Positions 1-5,116 of a stretch of 38,098 bases of DNA are shown here, piece after piece; the first letter of the stretch is position 1, and the number at the start of each line of letters is the position of its first letter. A program made the translations under genes and the position numbers. The notes below the pieces were generated by a model, which saw only the letters and a list, made by a program, of their open reading frames with translations, did no database searches and had not been told where the DNA came from. The DNA comes from Rhodobacteraceae bacterium KLH11 (GTDB lineage Bacteria; Pseudomonadota; Alphaproteobacteria; Rhodobacterales; Rhodobacteraceae): the NCBI GenBank assembly GCA_000158135.1, contig DS999533.1, positions 117,000 through 155,097 on the forward strand, given 5' to 3'.

Positions 1-109
1 ATAACTGTCCGGGTTCCTTTGCGAAGTTTTACGTGTGATCCAGCTTGTGACACCTTTTCAAACCCTTCGCGTTGCAACCGAGCAATTATCTTTTTGCTGT
101 CGGTTTCCA
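1..109 (-). CDS. hicA: HicA-type toxin, 5' part (runs off the window)
   Basis: The 36 complete codons present (ATG at 109-107) read as the start of a HicA mRNA interferase. A basic helix containing KKIIARLQREGF is followed by a strand with GSHVKLRKG, which holds the conserved Gly-Ser-His of the HicA double-stranded-RNA-binding-like fold. The family is about 60-90 residues long, so roughly the second half and any hicB partner lie left of position 1. The start codon abuts an 18-bp palindrome (110-127) and no Shine-Dalgarno is visible, so initiation may be weak or leaderless. HicA normally cleaves mRNA and is neutralised by HicB. Only the family call is supported here, from short but characteristic sequence. 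Confidence 0.75.
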
Positions 110-171
110 TGTGTATATATTTACACAAACCACGTATTCCCGTCAATAGATGGTGTGTAAATAATTACACA
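110..171. promoter_or_regulatory. Twin 18-bp palindromic operators upstream of hicA
   Basis: Two copies of TGTGTA-N6-TACACA lie at 110-127 (TGTGTATATATTTACACA) and 154-171 (TGTGTAAATAATTACACA). They are 44 bp apart start to start, about four helical turns. They lie between hicA (leftward) and the ORF at 218 (rightward). HicB or HicAB complexes are known to autoregulate through palindromes in this position, so this is the likely operator pair. The spacing suggests same-face binding. The bound protein is inferred, not shown. Confidence 0.6.
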
Positions 172-217
172 CATATCGTGTCTTGCTGGTCACTTCTGAC
201 TCCTGCAAATCAAGGCC

Positions 218-508
218 ATGACAAACTGGCCCAACCGAATCCCGTTCGACCTCCACAAGGAACTTGAAGCTCGCCCGATCACCGATTGGGAGGCTGCGAT
301 TCGGACCTGGGCCAAGGCTCACGGCCTAAAGCTCAAAATCCAGTGGTATCCACAGTTACAGCGGGCGATCTCTGATCTGCATTCACGACCATACACCGCG
401 AAGCCCCAAGATCATTGGGCAGCGATCAAAGAATGGTTGGAACGCCATGATGTCGAAGCACCCGCGAAACTGCCGATTTGGCCGGAGATAGATTCTGTGA
501 AGTACTAA
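218..508 (+). CDS. Hypothetical protein, 96 aa
   Basis: An open frame from ATG 218, preceded by a modest AAGG, encodes a soluble Trp-rich protein (seven Trp). It has two similar segments, around residues 22-34 (ITDWEAAIRTWAKAH) and 65-77 (DHWAAIKEWLERH), suggesting an internally duplicated helical unit with W-AAI-W spacing. No signal peptide or membrane segment is seen. It lies divergently from hicA across the twin operators and could be affected by them. I do not recognise the family. Regular codon use and the internal repeat argue that it is a real gene. Confidence 0.55.
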   Translation: MTNWPNRIPFDLHKELEARPITDWEAAIRTWAKAHGLKLKIQWYPQLQRAISDLHSRPYTAKPQDHWAAIKEWLERHDVEAPAKLPIWPEIDSVKY

Positions 509-592
509 TTACCTGAACAATCGACCTCGTAAGGCATTGAAAAATATGGTGTGTACTTTTTGTTCAGGTTTGAGAATTCTCTTTTAATTTCA

Positions 593-682
593 ATGTTTGT
601 AGCCATCCTCAAAGGCTCAGAAGTCACAGGATTAAAACTCGCGAACGGGGAGGTTCGAGAGGTTAGTATAGATTCACAATAA
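593..682 (+). CDS. Possible 29-aa leader-like ORF
   Basis: ATG 593 opens a short frame (MFVAILKGSEVTG...) whose TAA stop at 680-682 touches the AAGGAGG Shine-Dalgarno of the next gene, as in translational coupling. The frame is open further upstream to a GTG at 551, but neither start has a good ribosome-binding site. The only support is the stop/SD juxtaposition and the amino-acid-like composition. It may be spurious. Confidence 0.25.
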   Translation: MFVAILKGSEVTGLKLANGEVREVSIDSQ

Positions 683-695
683 GGAGGCTGTGCAG

Positions 696-983
696 ATGGG
701 TTTGGCAACTGCGTTTTGGCAGCATGACGAAACCTGCTGCGGACGTGATCCTATTGTCGGCTCAAGGTATCGCTACATGCGAATAGACATCCTGACCGGC
801 AAAGAGATCGGGTGGATGGGCCTGACGGTCGAAAGTGTCGAGCCGATCCGGCATGACAGGATCACTTGCCGCTGGATGGTGCTAGAAAGAGACGATGGCG
901 AACGATTGAAAATTCAGGTTGCGAACTTCTGGGCTGACGAACGGTGTGAGGCTGTCGGCAATATTGTAGAAATTCACAAATAG
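696..983 (+). CDS. Hypothetical protein, 95 aa
   Basis: I place the start at ATG 696 because AAGGAGG (681-687) lies 8 nt upstream. The in-frame GTG at 690 would be too close to it. The product is small and soluble, with a predicted beta-rich core (SRYRYMRIDILTGKEIGW, VESVEPI, WMVLERDDGERLKIQV) and two adjacent Cys near residues 14-15. No known domain was recognised. Its stop at 981-983 overlaps a further TAGGAGG ribosome-binding site for the next small ORF, so the 593-1146 stretch looks like a tightly packed cluster of small genes. Confidence 0.6.
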   Translation: MGLATAFWQHDETCCGRDPIVGSRYRYMRIDILTGKEIGWMGLTVESVEPIRHDRITCRWMVLERDDGERLKIQVANFWADERCEAVGNIVEIHK

Positions 984-999
984 GAGGCGAGGCTGATGG

Positions 1000-1146
1000 A
1001 TGATCGCGGCAGGAAGATGCAAGCTTCTATCCGACCTGATGGACCTGCAGAACCTTGCTTACATCGCGGACGGTTGGAACCCGGTTGAGGCTAGTAACTG
1101 CGGTCCGCCTACTGTCACGCCAGAGGGCGAGAAAAGCGCTTCGTGA
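1000..1146 (+). CDS. Small hypothetical protein, 48 aa
   Basis: The frame from ATG 1000 (MIAAGRCKLLSDLMDLQNLA...) has protein-like composition. TAGGAGG at 981-987 overlaps the preceding stop and lies 12 nt upstream, and a second AGG lies nearer. A competing frame from ATG 996 (30 aa) has better SD spacing but poorer composition. The N-terminal half is amphipathic and the C-terminal half is polar. No family is recognised. Confidence 0.4.
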   Translation: MIAAGRCKLLSDLMDLQNLAYIADGWNPVEASNCGPPTVTPEGEKSAS

Positions 1147-1180
1147 TTTTCACCGCGACGCGAAAACTGTAGTCATCAAA

Positions 1181-1404
1181 TAGGAGAATTGCTTTGTTTG
1201 TTGAAGTGTTGAAATGGGCCGTGGTGATATTCGACGGCTTCTCGGCCTACAACTGGTATAACGCCTCTTACCATCTATCTAAGCAGGTGAAGAACCGTGA
1301 AGAGGTGATCAGTGGCCGGGGTAAGCTTGCAGCGGCATTTGTGTTCTTAGCAGTTGGGTCGCAAGCCCTCCTAAACTTTTTGAGCTAGTTCAAAATAAGG
1401 AGCG
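1181..1404 (+). repeat. 224-bp direct repeat, copy 1
   Basis: This segment is nearly identical to 2721-2944, with the same length and only a handful of substitutions. It begins at the TAGGAG ribosome-binding site, contains the 64-aa gene and ends at the AATAAGGAGCG ribosome-binding site of the gene that follows copy 2. Here the repeat ends where an IS1-family transposase fragment begins (about 1405). The two copies bracket 1.3 kb. Confidence 0.9.
1194..1388 (+). CDS. Small probable membrane protein, 64 aa (copy 1)
   Basis: It starts at TTG 1194, with TAGGAGA 6 nt upstream. Two hydrophobic stretches (about residues 2-18, VEVLKWAVVIF; and 44-62, KLAAAFVFLAVGSQALLNF) flank a basic linker (KQVKNREE), suggesting a two-helix hairpin membrane protein. 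It is almost identical to the product of 2734-2928, differing by Asp/Gly, Gly/Ala and Val/Ala. The TTG start is conserved in both copies. Function unknown. The second copy follows an ArsR-type regulator whose stop overlaps the same ribosome-binding site, so copy 2 is probably the original operon context and copy 1 a duplicate. Confidence 0.6.
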   Translation: MFVEVLKWAVVIFDGFSAYNWYNASYHLSKQVKNREEVISGRGKLAAAFVFLAVGSQALLNFLS

Positions 1405-1950
1405 CTACGGCATGCATGTGGTTTTCAACCTTCTTGCTGAAACCATTTGTTAGGCGAGTGAAGCGGCGCATGTGCATGGTGGGGTTCTGGCGCTCGACAT
1501 GTGACATACTGATTAGGGCCTTGTCGGGCCGCCCTTCAACGGTACGCTTCTTGACCCCGGTGCATTGCCGTACAGCTTGATTAGCTGAGCATAGTCCACG
1601 TCACCACCGAATGCGCCTTCCACGGCTTCCAGATACGCCTTGTGACCGTCTGTGGTCAGTGGCGCCCGGTTCGTCAGACGGTCGTGCAGATCGTCCATAA
1701 ATCCGATTGCATATTCGCTGTCGCGACCACCGACCATGTAGGACACGATCAACTTACTGCCGCTGTCGATGGCTGTCCAAGTCCAAGTGTCGCCCGCGCC
1801 CTCCGGTGCCGCTGTAGCTGTCTTTATGTTCTTTTGTTTGGCGTAGGTGAACGACCAGATTCCGTCGCACTGGATCACAGATGCTTTGACGTTGCGCACA
1901 TGCTCATCATGGTACATCGCGCAAGCCCGCCCCGCGTCGATATTCATCGA
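1405..1950 (-). pseudogene. IS1-family transposase remnant, frameshifted and truncated at both ends
   Basis: The main frame (1947-1513) carries the DDE core of an IS1-type transposase: HVRNVKASVIQCDGIWSFTYAK, AAPEGAGDTWTWTAID, SYMVGGRDSEYAI and LTTDGHKAYLEAVEGAFGGDVDY. The usual CDEIWSF is CDGIWSF. After KLYGNA the frame is lost. In another frame the sequence continues as TGVKKRTVEGRPDKALIS, SHVERQNPTMHMRRFTR and LTNGFSKKVENHMHAVAL, the family's C-terminal region, to about 1405. A small deletion thus causes a frameshift, the N-terminal HTH is missing, and the C-terminus stops at the duplicated block. The element is dead and no terminal inverted repeats are recognisable. Confidence 0.85.
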
Positions 1951-2119
1951 TTGCTGACGTGAGCTTATGATGTATTGGCGAGGGCAGGTTCAGTCACGTA
2001 ACAGATATCCGAAGCGCCGATGGGCTATATTTTGATAGGCCCATACTATGATTTTACCTCGTATAAAGGATTGAGACTGAAATATTTGTTGGTAGTCAAC
2101 ATTGAAGAAAGACAGAACC

Positions 2120-2197
2120 ATGTTGCGGCTTTTATTGCTACTATCCCTCATATCAGCCTTGGCTGCCTGTGATGTACCATTCGTACCCGGCATCTAA
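2120..2197 (+). CDS. 25-aa lipoprotein precursor
   Basis: ATG 2120 opens a 25-codon frame with a textbook lipoprotein signal: Met-Leu-Arg, a run of Leu, and the lipobox LAAC with Cys at residue 17. This leaves a nine-residue mature lipopeptide, CDVPFVPGI. The upstream purine-rich GAAGAAAGA could serve as a weak ribosome-binding site. Lipidation by Lgt and cleavage by LspA are inferred from the motif. Its role could be a small envelope or lysis-type lipoprotein, but the sequence does not say. It is isolated between the IS1 remnant and the ArsR gene. Confidence 0.55.
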   Translation: MLRLLLLLSLISALAACDVPFVPGI

Positions 2198-2279
2198 GCT
2201 GGCGTGCCTGTAGCTGTACAATCCTCTTGTTGGATTGAAACTTCCAATTGAGCGACTGTGTTGTACGGATCGAAAGAAA

Positions 2280-2302
2280 ATGAAGCGGATTCCGAGCTTC
2301 AT
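2280..2302. promoter_or_regulatory. Inverted repeat upstream of the ArsR-type gene
   Basis: ATGAAGC (2280-2286) and GCTTCAT (2296-2302) form a perfect 7-bp inverted repeat with a 9-nt spacer, 131 bp before the ATG of the regulator. ArsR-family dimers bind such sites, but the position and the bound protein are unverified. Confidence 0.25.
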
Positions 2303-2432
2303 CGACGAGAGTATGGGGGCCGTGTCGATCATTTAAACTGGGCAGAATTTCTTGAGATTTCAGGTTGAACATAAACTGTCAAAAGATCGTCCGAACCAGT
2401 TCACAATTGGGAGCATCGCCTTGCGCGAATTG

Positions 2433-2723
2433 ATGAGTCACAAAACGGACGCCGTAAACTTCTTGAAGGCCATGGCTCACAATGGGCGATTGAATATCCT
2501 CTGCTCCCTCATGATCGGCGAAAAGACCGTTACTGAAATCAGTGAGGAATTTTCTTTCAGGCAATCAGCTGCGTCACAGCAGATTGCTAGGCTGCGCTTA
2601 GAAGGGCTGATTGAAGGTCGGCGTGAAGGTAAAGCAATTTACTACCGTATTGCAGACGAGCGGACGTACCGTGTTGTTGAGTTGCTGCATGAGCTTTTCT
2701 GTAGCGGTGAACTACACAATTAG
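2433..2723 (+). CDS. ArsR-family regulator of the BigR/SqrR (persulfide/redox sensor) type
   Basis: A winged-helix ArsR/SmtB protein: LKAMAHNGRLNILCSLMIGE (helices 1-2), TVTEISEEF plus SAASQQIARLRLEGLI (recognition HTH), EGRREGKAIYYRI (wing), and a terminal dimer helix ending ELLHELFC. Two cysteines, Cys24 in helix 2 and Cys90 in the last helix, are 66 residues apart, the same spacing as the redox pair of BigR and SqrR. Those proteins form di- or tetrasulfide bridges with persulfides and derepress sulfide-detoxification genes. ATG 2433 is the only ATG. In-frame TTG 2421 (GGGAG 7 nt upstream) and TTG 2352 are alternatives. The stop overlaps the ribosome-binding site of the 64-aa membrane gene, so the two are coupled. 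No sulfide-metabolism gene is in the window. Confidence 0.85.
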   Translation: MSHKTDAVNFLKAMAHNGRLNILCSLMIGEKTVTEISEEFSFRQSAASQQIARLRLEGLIEGRREGKAIYYRIADERTYRVVELLHELFCSGELHN

Positions 2724-2944
2724 GAGAATTGCTTTGTTTGTTGAAGTGTTGAAATGGGCCGTGGTGATATTCGGCGGCTTCTCGGCCTACAACTGGTATA
2801 ACGCCTCTTACCATCTATCTAAGCAGGTGAAGAACCGCGAAGAGGTGATCAGTGCCCGGGGTAAGCTTGCAGCGGCATTTGCGTTCTTAGCAGTTGGGTC
2901 ACAAGCCCTCCTAAACTTTTTGAGCTAGTTCACAATAAGGAGCG
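2721..2944 (+). repeat. 224-bp direct repeat, copy 2
   Basis: This is the partner of 1181-1404. It lies flush between the ArsR stop codon (2721-2723, which also supplies the T of TAGGAG) and the start region of the 71-aa gene (SD AATAAGGAGCG). Because it fits its neighbours on both sides, this copy is probably the source of the duplication. Confidence 0.9.
2734..2928 (+). CDS. Small probable membrane protein, 64 aa (copy 2)
   Basis: TTG 2734 is placed after TAGGAGA, which overlaps the ArsR stop, implying translational coupling to the regulator. The protein differs from copy 1 at three residues (Gly, Ala and Ala instead of Asp, Gly and Val). It has two hydrophobic helices joined by a charged loop. 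A longer open frame extends upstream to 2611 but is only a shadow of the ArsR gene. Function unknown. The tie to a redox-sensing ArsR suggests an envelope or sulfur/redox-related role, which is speculative. Confidence 0.65.
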   Translation: MFVEVLKWAVVIFGGFSAYNWYNASYHLSKQVKNREEVISARGKLAAAFAFLAVGSQALLNFLS

Positions 2945-2951
2945 ATCAGGA

Positions 2952-3167
2952 ATGGCGCAAATTCACCAATCCCAGATTCCTCAAGAACCATTCGGCGTGC
3001 GGGTGTTCTTGAATAGCCCCGAAGATGCGAGGGAGTTAGAGCGAATCCTATCGTATGGTCATTGGTACGGTGGAAGGCCCATCAAGAGTTGGGAAGAGAC
3101 ACCATCCCACTATGGTATCAGTCGGTCTAGCATAGACGTTTATCTGCGTGACGAAGACGCGAAATAG
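2952..3167 (+). CDS. Hypothetical protein, 71 aa
   Basis: ATG 2952 follows AATAAGGAGCG within the duplicated block. The product is a soluble, charged protein with GVRVFLNSPEDARELERIL and GHWYGGRPIKSWEE segments. No recognisable domain is present and no membrane segment is seen. It is the third gene of the ArsR - 64 aa - 71 aa run. A further short frame (3148-3264) overlaps its end, and a terminator follows, so this looks like the distal part of one operon. Confidence 0.55.
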   Translation: MAQIHQSQIPQEPFGVRVFLNSPEDARELERILSYGHWYGGRPIKSWEETPSHYGISRSSIDVYLRDEDAK

Positions 3168-3264
3168 GGATGCTGAGCTTGATCGCCTTCGTCCTTTGGC
3201 CGAAGCATATGTAGATCACCTTGAGGCTGAGTTTGAGGCCAGCAACGATGACGGGCGAGAATGA
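3148..3264 (+). CDS. Possible 38-aa overlapping ORF
   Basis: GTG 3148 opens a frame overlapping the end of the preceding gene by 20 nt and stopping 2 nt before a terminator hairpin. The peptide (MTKTRNRDAELDRLRPLAEA...) is acidic, helical and protein-like. There is no clear ribosome-binding site, so overlap with the upstream gene may supply ribosomes. Evidence is composition and position only. Confidence 0.35.
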   Translation: MTKTRNRDAELDRLRPLAEAYVDHLEAEFEASNDDGRE

Positions 3265-3266
3265 AA

Positions 3267-3286
3267 AACCCCGCCGTAGCGGGGTT
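3267..3286. terminator. Bidirectional intrinsic terminator
   Basis: A perfect stem AACCCCGC / GCGGGGTT with loop CGTA separates the rightward cluster ending at 3264 from the leftward gene ending at 3313. Plus-strand AAAAA before it gives a T-run for leftward transcripts, and TTCTCT follows on the plus strand. It thus best serves the minus-strand TA operon. Confidence 0.8.
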
Positions 3287-3312
3287 CTCTGATCACAATC
3301 GGAAAAATTTGC

Positions 3313-3765
3313 TCAAGCAGCTTCCCAATGGTCCTTCGTCAGCCTGAATGAGCGATCTTGCTGTTCGATGATCTGGCCATCTAGCTCGGCAACCTCATCC
3401 ATAAGCTTGCGGAAATCTTCATCCGATTGTTTCGCTACATAGAGCGCACCCAGCGCAAAACATGCCGGGCCGTTAACGAACTTGTCGCGCTCGGCCTCCC
3501 AGCGCTGGACATTCTTCTCTGTTGATTTGATGCAACCCGCCAAAGCGCGTTGAGACAGATCCAGTTCAATCCGGATGAACCGGAATTCTGCACCCGTCAT
3601 GCGTCGGGGGCTGCTGATAATGTCCATCGCAATTTGATGATGCAAGTCATCAAGATTAGCGATTGACGTGGCTGTGCCATACTCCGTCTCAGTGGTTTCA
3701 ACGCCACCTTCCAGCCAAATGTTCGGCAAGCCAGAATCAACATAGTGATACAGGTCATGTGTCAT
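3313..3765 (-). CDS. MqsA-like HTH antitoxin/regulator, 150 aa
   Basis: The N-terminal region (YVDSGLPNIWLEGGVETTET, about residues 8-27) is typical of a conserved alphaproteobacterial MqsA-like family. A Cro/XRE-type HTH follows at about residues 55-92 (MTGAEFRFIRIELDLSQRAL, then TEKNVQRWE). The C-terminus is a helical acidic tail. It lacks the N-terminal Cys zinc site of classical MqsA. It lies 25 nt downstream of the DUF4258 gene on the same strand, the toxin-first order of mqsRA. It probably neutralises that toxin and represses the pair through the two palindromes at 4121-4176. AAGGG lies 9 nt before ATG 3765. A terminator follows at 3286-3267. Function is inferred from context. Confidence 0.7.
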   Translation of the reverse strand: MTHDLYHYVDSGLPNIWLEGGVETTETEYGTATSIANLDDLHHQIAMDIISSPRRMTGAEFRFIRIELDLSQRALAGCIKSTEKNVQRWEAERDKFVNGPACFALGALYVAKQSDEDFRKLMDEVAELDGQIIEQQDRSFRLTKDHWEAA

Positions 3766-3790
3766 TGGTTCAGCCCTTTCTGTCTTGGTA

Positions 3791-4117
3791 CTACCTAGCG
3801 CTCTTGTGAGCGGTCACCACGGTCACTGTCATTGCGCCCTCACGGATAGCGCAGACAACGGACAACCGGATTCCAGCAGTTGTACCAGTTACTTTTCCTT
3901 CCCAATTTGCGTTGTCAGCGCTCCATTTCGGGTCAGCTGCCAGCGTTCCTTTCTCCAGAACCTTGATTACCATTCGTCGTGTGATGTCCCGTTCGATCAT
4001 TCGTTCCAAGGCGTGATCTGTGATCATGACCATATGATGAAAGCGCGCGTAGTCCTGCACATTTGCAAGAAACTGCGCAGCAGTCATCAATGGAACTAGA
4101 TTGTTCGGACCCCTCAT
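3791..4117 (-). CDS. DUF4258-type putative toxin, 108 aa
   Basis: The core HHMVMITDHALERMIERDITRRMVIKVLEKG followed by a beta-rich second half (GKVTGTTAGIRLSVVCAIRE, AMTVTVVTAHK) matches the DUF4258 family, small RelE-like-fold proteins often found as TA toxins. The frame is open to a TTG at 4153, but that region encodes the palindromic operators. I therefore start at ATG 4117, preceded by a weak GGGGTG; ATG 4087 is also possible. It is the first gene of a two-gene unit with the HTH protein at 3313-3765. RNase activity is a family-based guess. Confidence 0.65.
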   Translation of the reverse strand: MRGPNNLVPLMTAAQFLANVQDYARFHHMVMITDHALERMIERDITRRMVIKVLEKGTLAADPKWSADNANWEGKVTGTTAGIRLSVVCAIREGAMTVTVVTAHKSAR

Positions 4118-4120
4118 GCA

Positions 4121-4176
4121 CCCCAATATGGGGGGTAAATTGCCCCTTTGCAAGTGAATTACACCCCATTATGGGG
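4121..4176. promoter_or_regulatory. Two CCCCA-N3-TGGGG operators of the DUF4258/HTH pair
   Basis: Perfect palindromes CCCCAATATGGGG (4121-4133) and CCCCATTATGGGG (4164-4176) lie 43 bp apart just upstream of the putative toxin start. The 5-bp arms with a 3-bp spacer have the geometry of the MqsA operator (AACCT-N3-AGGTT). Autoregulation by the downstream HTH protein is likely. Confidence 0.6.
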
Positions 4177-4310
4177 GGATTTGATTAAGATTATGTGACC
4201 AGAACAAGGCGTTGCGCCGCATAGGACAGGTGCTACCGTGTCCAACCCTACGGGTAAGGGCGGCACTTGCCTTGCATATTACTGACGGTCACGCACTGTT
4301 CCGGGCAATC

Positions 4311-4418
4311 CTAGGCGATGGTCTCCAGTGCTTGCGGAATTTCGTTGTCTTCGCCTACGATCTCTAGAAAGCGCGCTTTACTATAGCGGCCAAATCTACC
4401 GCAGTGGTCGCATTGCAC
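4311..4418 (-). CDS. Short zinc-knuckle-like protein, probably a gene fragment
   Basis: This frame encodes QCDHCGRFGRYSKARFLEIV and an acidic tail. The CxxC near the start looks like half of a zinc ribbon. The region upstream in the same frame (KNFPLPTVEV) also looks coding, but it is cut by a TAG directly after an ATG, leaving only GTG 4418 as a start. It sits immediately downstream of the truncated integrase, so it is probably a decayed small gene. Low certainty. Confidence 0.35.
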   Translation of the reverse strand: MQCDHCGRFGRYSKARFLEIVGEDNEIPQALETIA

Positions 4419-4443
4419 CTCGACGGTTGGCAGGGGGAAGTTC

Positions 4444-4911
4444 TTAGCCTACATCCTTTTCTACTTGCAGCGGCTTAGTGAGGCGGTCCTTCCATTCCCA
4501 GTTCTCATATTTGTCGCCGCTTTCTTCTAAGTGCGTATAGCGTTGCAGGGATGCCCACGATCTGTGCGCTGATACAGCAGCTACCTGTGGAATTGTAAGG
4601 CCCATTTCGAACAGTCGAGACACGCCATCGTGCCGCAGATCGTGAAAGTGCAAGTCCACTATTTGTAGAAACTTGCAGGCGCGGGTAAAGCGGGCGCTGA
4701 TGGTTCTTTCGTTGTAGGGGAAAATCTGATCGTCGGTCTTCGGCATAGCGTCGGCGATAGCAAAGGCTGGGTCGGGCAGATCGCAATACACGTCGTTGCC
4801 TTTCTTCTGGCCGGGGTGTTTCAGGTCTTTCACCAGTATGCGCTTGGTCGCTTCCTTTAGGCCGTCCCATTCAATACGGGCGATCTCTTCTTGCCTGCGT
4901 GTCGAAAACAC
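4444..4911 (-). pseudogene. Tyrosine recombinase/integrase, C-terminal catalytic fragment
   Basis: The fragment retains the phage-integrase catalytic core: the first Arg in STRRQEEIARI, the HDLRHDG box (His-x-x-Arg), the later His in AHRSWASL, and the tyrosine in LQRYTHL near the C-terminus. The N-terminal SAM-like DNA-binding domain is absent. In frame, only about eight more residues are open upstream (YGPDRVFAV) before a stop at 4936-4938. At about 155 aa, against the usual 300-400, it is probably non-functional. It may mark a former integration end, but no att site was identified. Confidence 0.8.
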
Positions 4912-5116
4912 CGCAAAGACCCGGTCAGGTCCGTATCAACAACAGGCATTGCCGAGGCGCTGCGGCCACGCCGCCTTTACGGTTCCTCTCTTCGATGAAT
5001 TCATGCGCAGGATTGAGCCTTAAGAGAACGCGCTCAAAAAGTACGGTCGGCTGGAAGGGTCCGTCGGACTTGTGATGGTGTATTTGGCGTGCAGAGGAAG
5101 GTAAGCTGGCAGACAA

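Noticed and set aside
19..267. 82-codon plus frame at the left edge
   Set aside because: It overlaps hicA and the twin operators, has poor composition and no ribosome-binding site.
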